Positions 31,629 to 39,945 of a DNA stretch of 64,000 nt are shown here, piece by piece; position 1 is the stretch's first letter, and every line of letters begins with the position of its first letter. Origin of the DNA: Leucobacter komagatae (lineage in GTDB: Bacteria; Actinomycetota; Actinomycetes; Actinomycetales; Microbacteriaceae); contig NZ_VFON01000001.1 in the NCBI RefSeq assembly GCF_006716085.1, positions 2,418,001 through 2,482,000 on the forward strand, written 5' to 3'. A program made the translations under genes and the position numbers. The notes beneath the pieces were generated by a model that saw only the letters and a list, made by a program, of their open reading frames with translations, was not told the origin of the DNA and ran no database searches.

Positions 31629-33161
31629 ATGGCTGCTGTCGCACACCCACCCCATCCCGGTGAAGCGCGAGTACTCACCCACTACATCGGTGGCACACAC
31701 GTTGCGGGAGGCTCGGGTAGATTCAGCGACGTCTACGACCCGAGTGTCGGCGCGGTGCAGGCGCAGGTGCCGCTCGCGAGCACCGCCGAGGTGACCGCCG
31801 CCATCGATAACGCTGCCGAGGCTCAGCTTGAGTGGGCTGCGTACAACCCGCAGCGCCGGGCACGCGTGCTCATGCGCTTCCTCGACCTCATTGGGCGCGA
31901 TACCCCCGAACTCGCGCGGATGCTCTCGCGAGAGCACGGCAAGACCGTGGCGGATGCCGTTGGCGATATCCAGCGCGGCGTCGAGGTCGTCGAGTTCGCC
32001 CTTGGCGGGCCGCACCTCTTGAAGGGCGAGTACTCGACTGGCGTCGGAACCGGCGTCGACGTGTACTCGATGCGGCAGCCGCTCGGGGTGGTTGCGGGCA
32101 TTACGCCGTTCAACTTCCCCGCGATGATTCCGCTCTGGAAAGCCGGCCCCGCCCTCGCCGCTGGCAACTCCTTCATTTTGAAGCCGTCTGAGCGCGACCC
32201 CTCCGTGCCGCTGCGCATCGCAGAGCTTCTCACCGAGGCCGGGCTGCCTGATGGAGTGTTCAACGTCGTGAACGGCGACAAGGAGGCCGTTGACGCGCTG
32301 CTGCACGACGACCGCGTGCGCGCGATCGGGTTTGTCGGCTCGACCCCCATCGCGCAGTACATCTACGAGACCGCGGCCGCGCAGGGCAAGCGTGCCCAGT
32401 GCTTCGGCGGGGCGAAGAACCACATGATCGTGATGCCAGACGCAGACCTCGACCAGGTCGCCGACGCGCTCATCGGCGCGGGCTACGGCTCGGCGGGCGA
32501 GCGCTGCATGGCAATCTCCGTCGCCGTTCCAGTCGGCAAGGAGACGGCCGACGCGCTCGCGGCGAAGCTGCTCGAGCGGCTCGACGATCTGAAGATCGGG
32601 CCGGCGCTCGACGAGACGGCAGACTACGGGCCCCTCGTCTCCGCTGATGCCAAGGCTCGCGTCGAGCACTACATCCAGCTCGGCGTCGACGAGGGCGCGA
32701 CGCTGCTTGCCGACGGGCGCGGCCACGTCGTGCCGGGATACGAGAACGGGTACTACCTTGGCCCGACGCTCTTCGACAACGTCACCCCGAGCATGAAGAT
32801 CTACCTCGAGGAGATCTTTGGGCCCGTGCTCGTGATCACGCGGGCCGAAACGTACGAGGAGGCGCTCGCGCTCGCGAGTGACCACGAGTACGGCAACGGC
32901 GTCGCGATCTTCACGCGCGACGGCGACACCGCTCGCGACTTCACCACGCGGGTGAACGTCGGCATGGTCGGCGTGAACGTGCCGATCCCGGTGCCGATTG
33001 CGTACCACACGTTTGGTGGTTGGAAGCGCTCGGGCTTCGGTGACCTGAACCAGCACGGCCCTGACTCCTTCCGCTTCTACACGAAGACGAAGACCGTCAC
33101 GAGCCGCTGGCCCTCCGGCACCAAAGAGGGCGCCAGCTTCGTCATCCCGACGATGCAGTGA
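31629..33161 (+). CDS. mmsA: CoA-acylating methylmalonate-semialdehyde dehydrogenase
   Basis: A 510-residue aldehyde dehydrogenase of the MMSDH type. It has GITPFNFPAMIPLW, the NAD site GFVGSTPIAQYIY, the catalytic Cys in SAGERCMAISVAV and the C-terminal FGGWKRSGFGDLNQHG. It turns methylmalonate semialdehyde and CoA into propionyl-CoA in valine and inositol catabolism. Its neighbours acyl-CoA dehydrogenase and mmsB place it in valine breakdown. A GAAGGAG ribosome site precedes ATG 31629. The stop overlaps the next GTG. Confidence 0.95.
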   Translation: MAAVAHPPHPGEARVLTHYIGGTHVAGGSGRFSDVYDPSVGAVQAQVPLASTAEVTAAIDNAAEAQLEWAAYNPQRRARVLMRFLDLIGRDTPELARMLSREHGKTVADAVGDIQRGVEVVEFALGGPHLLKGEYSTGVGTGVDVYSMRQPLGVVAGITPFNFPAMIPLWKAGPALAAGNSFILKPSERDPSVPLRIAELLTEAGLPDGVFNVVNGDKEAVDALLHDDRVRAIGFVGSTPIAQYIYETAAAQGKRAQCFGGAKNHMIVMPDADLDQVADALIGAGYGSAGERCMAISVAVPVGKETADALAAKLLERLDDLKIGPALDETADYGPLVSADAKARVEHYIQLGVDEGATLLADGRGHVVPGYENGYYLGPTLFDNVTPSMKIYLEEIFGPVLVITRAETYEEALALASDHEYGNGVAIFTRDGDTARDFTTRVNVGMVGVNVPIPVPIAYHTFGGWKRSGFGDLNQHGPDSFRFYTKTKTVTSRWPSGTKEGASFVIPTMQ

Positions 33162-33166
33162 GCGCC

Positions 33167-34312
33167 ATGACAGACGCAGCAACTGAAGAGCGTGAGGCAC
33201 TCGTTGAAGCCGTCCGCGATTTCGCGGACGCGCAGCTTGCCCCGTTTGCGGCCGAGCGCGACGCGAAGAAGATCTTTCCGATCGACGCGCTTGAGGCAGC
33301 GGGTGAACTCGGGCTCGGCGGCATCTACGTGCGCGAGGAATACGGCTCGGGGCTGTCACGCCTCGACGCCGTCGCGATCTTCGAGGAGCTCGCGAAGGGC
33401 GACGTGACGATCGCCGCGTACATCTCGATCCACAACATGGCGGCGTGGATGATCGACACGTTCGGCGATGATGCGCAGCGCGAGCGCTGGCTTCCCGGGA
33501 TGGTCGCGATGCGACAGCTCGGGGCCTATTGCCTGACCGAGCCCGGGGCGGGCTCAGACGCGGCCGCCATCACGACGAGCGCGCGCCGAGAGGGCGACGA
33601 GTACGTCTTGAACGGCACGAAGCAGTTCATCTCGGGCGCCGGCGCGGCCGCGGTGTACGTGGTGATGGCCCGCACGGGCGGCCCCGGCGCGGGTGGAATC
33701 AGCACGATCGTTGTCGAGCAAGATACGCCCGGGCTCAGCTTCGGCCCGAACGAGCACAAGATGGGGTGGAACGCGCAGCCGACCCGCCAGGTCATCTTCG
33801 AGGACGTCCGTGTTCCCGTCACGAACCGTCTGAGCGAGGAGGGCGACGGGTTCAGAATCGCGATGCGCGGGCTGAACGGTGGTCGCGTGAACATCGGCGC
33901 TTGCGCTATCGGCGGCGCGCAGTGGGCGCTCGACCGTGCGGTCGCCTACGTGCAGGAGCGCCACGCGTTCGGCGCACCGCTCGCCGCGAACCAGTCGATC
34001 GTGTTCTCGCTCGCCGACATCGAAACCGACCTGCAGGCGGGTCGCGCGCTGCTCGAGCGGGCCGCGGCAAAGATGGACTCTGGCGCGAGTGACACTGCTG
34101 TCTCGTGCGCGCTCGCCAAGCGCTTCGCAACGGACGCGGCGTTCGACGCGGCGAACAAAGCCCTCCAGTTGCACGGCGGGTACGGCTACCTGCAGGAGTA
34201 CGGCATCGAGCGCGTGGTGCGTGACCTCCGGGTGCACCAGATTCTTGAGGGCACGAACGAGATCATGCGAACGATCATTGGGCGCGAGCTGCTTCGTGGC
34301 AGCAAGCGATAG
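33167..34312 (+). CDS. acyl-CoA dehydrogenase, probably isobutyryl-CoA type
   Basis: A 381-residue flavoenzyme. It has CLTEPGAGSDAAAI, GTKQFISGAGAA, MGWNAQPTRQVIFEDVRVP, the ERHAFGAPLAANQ region and the catalytic Glu in ILEGTNEIMR. It forms the alkene in branched-chain acyl-CoA oxidation; position between mmsA and mmsB suggests isobutyryl-CoA. ATG at 33167 is preferred; GTG at 33158 overlapping the mmsA stop is possible. It is the second gene of the operon. Confidence 0.92.
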   Translation: MTDAATEEREALVEAVRDFADAQLAPFAAERDAKKIFPIDALEAAGELGLGGIYVREEYGSGLSRLDAVAIFEELAKGDVTIAAYISIHNMAAWMIDTFGDDAQRERWLPGMVAMRQLGAYCLTEPGAGSDAAAITTSARREGDEYVLNGTKQFISGAGAAAVYVVMARTGGPGAGGISTIVVEQDTPGLSFGPNEHKMGWNAQPTRQVIFEDVRVPVTNRLSEEGDGFRIAMRGLNGGRVNIGACAIGGAQWALDRAVAYVQERHAFGAPLAANQSIVFSLADIETDLQAGRALLERAAAKMDSGASDTAVSCALAKRFATDAAFDAANKALQLHGGYGYLQEYGIERVVRDLRVHQILEGTNEIMRTIIGRELLRGSKR

Positions 34313-34351
34313 GTCGCGAGGGCGACCACAACGGCAGGCGAAGGAGAGAAC

Positions 34352-35257
34352 ATGACAACGATTGCGTTTGTTGGGCTCGGGCACATGGGGCGGCCGATGG
34401 CGGCGAACCTTGTGAGCGCCGGGTTTACCGTCCGCGGCTTCGACCTTGTGCCGGAGCTGTGCGAGGCCGCCCGGGCGACTGGGGTAGAGATCGCAGACTC
34501 CGCGGCCAACGCTGCGAGCGGGGCTGACATCGTCGTGACGATGCTGCCGGCAGGGAAGCACGTGCTCGCCGCCTACGAGGGTGGCGACGGGCCGGGCCTT
34601 TTGGCCGCGGCGCGACCGGGCACCCTTTTCCTCGACTGCTCAACGATTGCGGTGGACGAGGCGAGGGCGGCCGCGGAGCTTGCCGTCGCCGCCGGGCACC
34701 GCCCGCTCGACGCCCCGGTATCGGGCGGCGTCGTGGGGGCCGAGAAGGGCACGCTCGCGTTCATGGTCGGGGGTGAGACCGCCGACTTTGAGGCGGCGAT
34801 GCCGGCCCTCGAAGCGATGGGCGGCAGGATCGTGCACTGCGGCGGCGCGGGCCTCGGCCAGGCGGCGAAGGTGTGCAACAACATGATTCTCGGCATCTCG
34901 CAGATCGCGGTTGCGGAGGCCTTCGTGCTCGGCGAGCGCCTCGGGCTGTCGCACCAGGCGCTTTTCGACGTAGCGAGCAACGCGTCGGGCCAGTGCTGGG
35001 CGCTGACGACGAACTGCCCCGTTCCCGGGCCGGTGCCGGCGAGCCCGGCAAACAACGACTACGAGCCGGGGTTCGCGGGCGCGCTAATGGCGAAGGATCT
35101 CGGGCTCGCGGAGCAGATGATCGCGCTAACGGGCGTGGATGCGCAGCTCGGGCTGCTCGCGCAGCGCCTCTACGCCGACTTCGCGGCGGGCGAGGGCGCA
35201 GGGAAGGATTTCTCCGGGATCATCAACTCCATTCGCGCCGAGAGCACGGCAGCGTAG
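34352..35257 (+). CDS. mmsB: 3-hydroxyisobutyrate dehydrogenase
   Basis: A 301-residue NAD-dependent beta-hydroxyacid dehydrogenase. It has the Rossmann start IAFVGLGHMGRPMAANL, DAPVSGGVVGAEKGTL, and the catalytic Lys segment GLGQAAKVCNNMIL. It oxidises 3-hydroxyisobutyrate to methylmalonate semialdehyde, the substrate of MmsA. AAGGAGAG precedes the ATG. It ends the three-gene operon. Confidence 0.95.
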   Translation: MTTIAFVGLGHMGRPMAANLVSAGFTVRGFDLVPELCEAARATGVEIADSAANAASGADIVVTMLPAGKHVLAAYEGGDGPGLLAAARPGTLFLDCSTIAVDEARAAAELAVAAGHRPLDAPVSGGVVGAEKGTLAFMVGGETADFEAAMPALEAMGGRIVHCGGAGLGQAAKVCNNMILGISQIAVAEAFVLGERLGLSHQALFDVASNASGQCWALTTNCPVPGPVPASPANNDYEPGFAGALMAKDLGLAEQMIALTGVDAQLGLLAQRLYADFAAGEGAGKDFSGIINSIRAESTAA

Positions 35258-35285
35258 GGCACCGCCGGAGCAGCGCGCTGAGCGG

Positions 35286-36146
35286 TCAGCCCCGGGCGTA
35301 GAGCCGCGTCGCCAGCTCGACGAGCGCTTCGAGCCCGCCCGGTGCTTCGTCGCGCCACCAGACGAGGCGCACCGCGATGCGGGGTGCGTCTGTGATCGGG
35401 AGGTACCTGATGCCGGGCCGCGCGTGATGCACCGACGTGGCCTCTGCTGAAACGCCGACGGCCTCACCGACGGAGAGCGTGTTCAGCCAGTCCTCGGTGT
35501 CGGCGACGGCGATGAACTCGGCCGGGGCGGGCCCGCCGTCCCAGAGCTCACGCTTCGTGGTGCCCGACCGGGCCTCGGCGGCGACGGTGCGGCCTGCGAA
35601 CTCGCGCATGCGCAGGGTGCGGCGTCTCGCCCAGAGCGGATCGTCGGCTGAGAACACCGCGAAGCGGCGCTCGAGGCCGATGACCGCGCTTGAGAACTTT
35701 GTGGGGTCGGGCGGGCTCCGCATGATGGCGACGTCGCACCGCCCCTCGGCGAGCCCGGAGGTTGGGGTGCCGTGCTGCTCGAAGTGCAGGTCGATGCCCG
35801 GCTGCTCGGAGCGCCATTCGCGCAGCAGCGTTGTCGTGTGGCGGCCGAGCGCCGACCAGGCGTAGCCGAGACGCAGCTTGCCGTGCGCTCGGTCGGCGAG
35901 CGTGTTTACGGCGTCGGCCTGCGCGAGGAGGCGCCTGGCCTGGGGGAGGAGCGCCTCGCCGAACGCCGTCGGCTCGCAGCCGTGGCGCCCGCGGCGGAGC
36001 ACCCGCTGCCCGAGCGCGGCCTCGAGGCTGGCGATCGCGCGCGACGCTGAGGCCTGCGAGATGTGCAGTTCGGCCGCGGCGTCGGTGATCGTGCCGAAGG
36101 TCGCTGCCGTCACAAAGCAGCGCATTTCCCGCAGTGACCATTCCAT
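35286..36146 (-). CDS. LysR-family transcriptional regulator
   Basis: A 286-residue LysR protein. The N-terminal winged helix begins MEWSLREMRCFVTAATFGTI and reads TDAAAELHISQASASRAI, followed by the substrate-binding domain (LRLGYAWSALGRHTTTLL). It diverges from the EamA-type transporter with 68 nt between starts, so it most likely controls that gene. The start at 36146 begins just before the HTH; a longer frame to 36191 is unlikely. Confidence 0.9.
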   Translation of the reverse strand: MEWSLREMRCFVTAATFGTITDAAAELHISQASASRAIASLEAALGQRVLRRGRHGCEPTAFGEALLPQARRLLAQADAVNTLADRAHGKLRLGYAWSALGRHTTTLLREWRSEQPGIDLHFEQHGTPTSGLAEGRCDVAIMRSPPDPTKFSSAVIGLERRFAVFSADDPLWARRRTLRMREFAGRTVAAEARSGTTKRELWDGGPAPAEFIAVADTEDWLNTLSVGEAVGVSAEATSVHHARPGIRYLPITDAPRIAVRLVWWRDEAPGGLEALVELATRLYARG

Positions 36147-36171
36147 ACATAAAGCGTATGCATGCGGCATA
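36145..36171. promoter_or_regulatory. candidate LysR binding site
   Basis: Two adjoining dyads, ATAC-N7-GTAT (36145-36159) and TATGC-N5-GCATA (36157-36171), lie in the divergent lysR/eamA promoter region; the first overlaps the lysR start codon. The first contains the T-N11-A pattern of LysR boxes. Confidence 0.45.
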
Positions 36172-36214
36172 ACTTGCACAATGCGAATCATTGAAACGGG
36201 CCTATTGTGGATCC

Positions 36215-37114
36215 GTGACGACCCAGAGTATTCCAGTGCAGGGCGGGCTCCAGCGCCCCGCGAGCGGCAGTGCGCTCGGCCGCGGCGTCGGCCTCACTCA
36301 GGTGGCCTCGCTCGGCAACCAGCTCGGCGCCGCAACCGGCGCACTCGCCTTCCCGGCGATCGGGCCGGTCGGTGTCGTAGCTATCAGGCAGCTCGTTGCT
36401 GCCGCGGTGCTCGTTCCCGCCGGGCGGCCCAAGTTCCGCGCAATGCGGCGGGCAGACTGGCTGACAGTGACCGCACTCGCGCTCGTTTTCAGCATCATGA
36501 ACACGACGGTCTACATCGCGATCGACAGGTTGGGGCTCGGGCTCGCCATCACGCTCGAGTTTCTCGGGCCGCTGGCGCTCGTGATCCTGAGCGCACGCCG
36601 CGCCATCGACCTCATCGGCGGCCTTGTCGCGGTCACCGGCGTTGTGACCCTTGTGAATCCAGGCCCGACCTCCGACCTCCTTGGCGTCGCGATCGGGCTC
36701 GTATCTGCGGCGGCCTGGGCAGCGTACATCCTGCTCAACAGGCGCATCGGGCAGACGATGCCGGGGATGCAGGGGACAGCCACAGCGAGCTTGATCTCTG
36801 GGGTCATCTGGATCCCGATCGCGATTGCCTGGTTCACCGCGCACCCGCCCCCGCTGTGGGCGATCGGTCTTGCCGTGGTGTGCGCGCTCGCGTCGTCGGT
36901 GCTGCCGTTCACGATTGACGTTATCGCGCTGCGTATGCTCCCCGCCGGGCTGTTCAGCACGCTGCAGAGCATGCACCCTGTGTGGGCGGCGCTTGTCGGC
37001 CTCGTCATCCTCGGTCAGCAGCTCACACCCCACGAGCTCCTCGGAATCGGGCTCGTCGTCGCGAGCAACGTGCTCGTCACCTCGACGAATGCGGTGCGGG
37101 CTCGGCGCTCATAG
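36215..37114 (+). CDS. EamA/RhtA-family transporter
   Basis: A 299-residue protein with about ten membrane helices in two EamA halves (for example TVTALALVFSIMNTTVYIAI, GLAITLEFLGPLALVIL, AAAWAAYILLNRRIG, LGIGLVVASNVLV). It resembles the RhtA group of amino acid/metabolite exporters. The substrate is not known. GTG at 36215 is favoured; a TTG at 36191 would extend into the promoter. The divergent LysR regulator probably controls it. Confidence 0.87.
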   Translation: MTTQSIPVQGGLQRPASGSALGRGVGLTQVASLGNQLGAATGALAFPAIGPVGVVAIRQLVAAAVLVPAGRPKFRAMRRADWLTVTALALVFSIMNTTVYIAIDRLGLGLAITLEFLGPLALVILSARRAIDLIGGLVAVTGVVTLVNPGPTSDLLGVAIGLVSAAAWAAYILLNRRIGQTMPGMQGTATASLISGVIWIPIAIAWFTAHPPPLWAIGLAVVCALASSVLPFTIDVIALRMLPAGLFSTLQSMHPVWAALVGLVILGQQLTPHELLGIGLVVASNVLVTSTNAVRARRS

Positions 37115-37123
37115 ACTGTGAGC

Positions 37124-38188
37124 ATGATTCAATGGCGACCCGACGTGCTCGGCGAGGGCTTTGAACAGCTCACCTTCGAGCTCGGGGCCGACGACGACCC
37201 GGCGTTCGCTCGCGCGGACGACGGTGACGGCGGGGAAGGCCGCTCCGCGAGGCCACTCGTCTCGACCCTCGTCCGGTCACTGCCGGCCCCCCTCAGCGTC
37301 TGGGAGCGCCTGACCCGGCGGCACAGGGACTTCGAAGACGTTGACGTGCTCTACGTTCATGGCTGGTCTGACTACTTCTTTCAGACTGACTTGGCAAGCT
37401 ACTGGACCTCGAAGGGGGCGCGCTTCTTCGCCCTCGACCTACGCCGCTACGGCAGGAGCCTGCGCCCCGGCCAGACGGCGGGGTACATTTCGAGCCTCGA
37501 ACAGTACGACGCGGAGATCGAGTTCGCGCTCGCCGAGATGCGCGCGTCGCGGCCCCGCAGCCAGGAGCCGCGCAAGCTGCTGCTGCTCGGCCACTCGACG
37601 GGAGGGCTCGTACTGAGCCTGTGGGCGAGTAGAAACCCCGGTATCGCCGATGCGCTCGTGCTCAACAGCCCGTGGCTCGAGCTACAGCTTTCGACGCGAG
37701 GCCGGCAGATGATCGCGCCGATCGTGAACCTCGGCGCAAAGTTCAGCCCGCTCGAGGGCATCCCGCAGCTTGACTACGGGTTCTATATGCGCGCGGTGAG
37801 AGAGGTCGGGCCGAAGGACGAGGTCGCGGGGATTAACCCCGAGTGGAAGCCCGAGCAGAGCCACCCGGTGCACGCGGGGTGGCTGCGCGCGATCCTCGCG
37901 GGTCACGACCTCGTCTACCGGGGGCTGAAGATCGACGCACCCATCTGTGTCTTGCTCTCGTGCCGCACCGCACTGCCCAGCCGCTGGAGCGAGGAACTCA
38001 CCCGCGCTGACACCGTGCTCGACGTCGACGACATCGCCCGCGCCGCGCTGCGCCTGGGTCCCTCGGTCACGGTTGAACGTATCGACGGGGCGCTCCATGA
38101 TGTGTTTGTGTCGGCTGAAAAGCCCCGAAGCGACGCCTACGCGCGGCTTGACCGCTTCAGCAGGGGGTGGCGGCGGGCGCTCGACTGA
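37124..38188 (+). CDS. alpha/beta hydrolase
   Basis: A 354-residue hydrolase-fold protein with VLYVHGWSDYFF (oxyanion strand), the nucleophile elbow LGHSTGGLVLSLW (G-H-S-T-G) and a late His in GALHDVFVS. An N-terminal acidic stretch (FELGADDDPAFARADDGDGG) precedes the fold. It resembles monoacylglycerol-lipase or lysophospholipase-like enzymes. ATG at 37124 or GTG at 37118. It follows the transporter by 9 nt, so may share its transcript. Confidence 0.85.
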   Translation: MIQWRPDVLGEGFEQLTFELGADDDPAFARADDGDGGEGRSARPLVSTLVRSLPAPLSVWERLTRRHRDFEDVDVLYVHGWSDYFFQTDLASYWTSKGARFFALDLRRYGRSLRPGQTAGYISSLEQYDAEIEFALAEMRASRPRSQEPRKLLLLGHSTGGLVLSLWASRNPGIADALVLNSPWLELQLSTRGRQMIAPIVNLGAKFSPLEGIPQLDYGFYMRAVREVGPKDEVAGINPEWKPEQSHPVHAGWLRAILAGHDLVYRGLKIDAPICVLLSCRTALPSRWSEELTRADTVLDVDDIARAALRLGPSVTVERIDGALHDVFVSAEKPRSDAYARLDRFSRGWRRALD

Positions 38189-38209
38189 GCGTCAGGGTAG
38201 GCTCACTGT

Positions 38210-38836
38210 ATGGATCTACGGGTAGCGGCCTACGCGGTCATTGAGCGCCGTGGCAAGATCCTGCTCACCCACTGGCGCCGCGGGCACCTGCATGGTTGGA
38301 CGCTGCCGGGCGGCGGCATCGAAGACGGGGAAGACCCGAAAGAGACTGTCGTCAGGGAAGTTTTCGAGGAGACGGGCCTGCAGGCGCGGACAGGTCGGCT
38401 TCTGGGCGTCGATTCGCGCGTGATGGTGCGTGAGGAGGTGCCTGAGGGCACCGACCCCGAGATGCACACGATCCGCATCGTGTATCGCGCGACGGTGCAG
38501 GATGGGCCGCTTCGCAACGAGGTTGACGGCTCATCAGACGAGGCGCGCTGGGTCGCGCTCAAAGACATCAGCTCGCTGAAGACGCTGTCGCTCGTGCAGA
38601 CGGCTCTTCGCATGGCTGGCATCTCCAGGCGGAGCGGCGGCCAGAACAAGGGCGGTCATGGCCGCGGCGGATCCGCGAAGTCTGGCGGCGCAAAGTCTGG
38701 TGGCGGCAAGGCTGGCTCCGGCAAGCAGGGAGCTGGCAAGCAGGGAGCTTCGAAGCAGGCCGCCGCGAAGGGCGAGACAGCAAAGGCTAGCGCCGCGCGA
38801 CCGAGCGCTGGGCGCTCAAAGTCTCGCGGACGCTAG
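38210..38836 (+). CDS. NUDIX hydrolase with basic Gly/Lys-rich tail
   Basis: A 208-residue protein. The NUDIX domain (1-about 140) has the box GGIEDGEDPKETVVREVFEE, GTDPEMHTIRIVYRA and an RWV segment; it hydrolyses a nucleoside-diphosphate-linked compound. The last 65 residues are a low-complexity tail of KSGG, KQGAGKQGASKQ and SKSRGR repeats, unusual for the family, with a net positive charge that may bind nucleic acid. A hairpin follows directly. Confidence 0.88.
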   Translation: MDLRVAAYAVIERRGKILLTHWRRGHLHGWTLPGGGIEDGEDPKETVVREVFEETGLQARTGRLLGVDSRVMVREEVPEGTDPEMHTIRIVYRATVQDGPLRNEVDGSSDEARWVALKDISSLKTLSLVQTALRMAGISRRSGGQNKGGHGRGGSAKSGGAKSGGGKAGSGKQGAGKQGASKQAAAKGETAKASAARPSAGRSKSRGR

Positions 38837-38851
38837 CCCGTTGGGCGAAAG

Positions 38852-38875
38852 CCCGGAAAGCCCTAGCTTTCCGGG
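38852..38875. terminator. hairpin between converging genes
   Basis: Perfect 10-bp stem CCCGGAAAGC/GCTTTCCGGG (38852-38861, 38866-38875) with CCTA loop. It lies between the NUDIX gene and the leftward gene whose stop is at 38863, so it serves both. Confidence 0.8.
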
Positions 38876-39363
38876 GCCACCCACAGCTCGTCGTCGGTGC
38901 GGAACGCCTGCCACAGTGCGTAGCCAACCCCAACCGCGGCGGCAGCGCCGAGGGTGATCGCGATGATCCCTGAGACGTTGCGCTTCTTCTTCACGGGTTC
39001 GAGGTAGCCGGTGCGCACACCGAAGTCGCGCACCTGAGCGGCCGCCTTCGGGTTCTCGATCTCGTCGAGCGTGCGAATCGTCGAAGCGAGCGCGCTCGCG
39101 ACAGCCGGCGCGGTTGCGCGGCGCACGGTGCGTGCAGCGTTTCGTGCCGAGGCGACACCGCGATCCACAACCGGGCGAACGCGGTCAACGGCCTGATCGA
39201 CACGGGGTGCGACGTGCTCGTCGCTGAGCAGGCGGGCCTGGTGACCCGCGTGCTTGATGACCGTGCCCGCGTTGCCGAGGACCTCAAGCTGCTGGTCGAG
39301 TAGCGTCTGGGCGTCAGAGCGCAGTTCGCGGAGCTCGCGACGGCGCTTGCGTGAGAGTTTCAT
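38863..39363 (-). CDS. hypothetical membrane-anchored protein
   Basis: A 166-residue protein starting [19 protein letters not shown]. It has a long, charged, helix-prone region (residues 1-125, Arg/Ala-rich) and one C-terminal membrane helix ([22 protein letters not shown]). No catalytic motif is seen. It lies upstream of ppiA in divergent orientation, the position of the small membrane protein Rv0008c in Mycobacterium tuberculosis, but I claim no homology. Start at 39363 has GGAGGAT upstream. Confidence 0.75.
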   Translation of the reverse strand: MKLSRKRRRELRELRSDAQTLLDQQLEVLGNAGTVIKHAGHQARLLSDEHVAPRVDQAVDRVRPVVDRGVASARNAARTVRRATAPAVASALASTIRTLDEIENPKAAAQVRDFGVRTGYLEPVKKKRNVSGIIAITLGAAAAVGVGYALWQAFRTDDELWVAPES

Positions 39364-39433
39364 TCGGATCCTCCTTCAAGTAGAAGCGGGACGCGTCCAC
39401 TTGGCTTCCCACGCTACACCGTACACTTGTGAC

Positions 39434-39943
39434 ATGACCATTCACACCGCAGTAGCGACTATCCACACCAACCACGGCGACATTGTGATCAACCTGTTTG
39501 GTGATCACGCACCCAAGACGGTGAAGAACTTCGTTGACCTTGCAGAGAAGGGCTTCTACGACGGCGTGATCTTCCACCGCATCATCCCGAACTTCATGAT
39601 CCAGGGCGGCGACCCCACCGGCACCGGCACCGGCGGCCCGGGCTACAACTTCGACGACGAGATCCACCCCGAGCTCGGCTTCACGAAGCCCTACCAGCTC
39701 GCGATGGCGAACGCGGGCAAGCGCCCGGACATGACCGGCCGCCTCGCTGGCACGAACGGCTCGCAGTTCTTCATCACGACGATCGCCCCGGACTGGCTCA
39801 ACGGTAAGCACACCATCTTCGGTGAGGTCGCTGATGACGAGTCGAAGGCCGTCGTCGACGTCATCTCGGCTGTTCAGACCGGCGCGATGGATCGCCCCGT
39901 CGAGGACGTCGTGATGACCGGTGTCGATATCGTCGCGGTCTAA
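39434..39943 (+). CDS. ppiA: peptidylprolyl isomerase (cyclophilin)
   Basis: A 169-residue cyclophilin. It has [25 protein letters not shown], the [27 protein letters not shown] core and TIFGEVADD. It speeds prolyl isomerisation in folding. The ATG at 39434 is preferred; the longer open frame has no support. The conserved location beside a rhomboid gene and crgA matches other actinobacteria. Confidence 0.97.
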   Translation: MTIHTAVATIHTNHGDIVINLFGDHAPKTVKNFVDLAEKGFYDGVIFHRIIPNFMIQGGDPTGTGTGGPGYNFDDEIHPELGFTKPYQLAMANAGKRPDMTGRLAGTNGSQFFITTIAPDWLNGKHTIFGEVADDESKAVVDVISAVQTGAMDRPVEDVVMTGVDIVAV

Positions 39944-39945
39944 CC

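Noticed and set aside
36191-37033. Minus-strand 281-codon frame opposite the EamA gene
   Set aside because: Composition (Arg/Asp/His-rich) and position are those of an antisense shadow of a membrane-protein gene.
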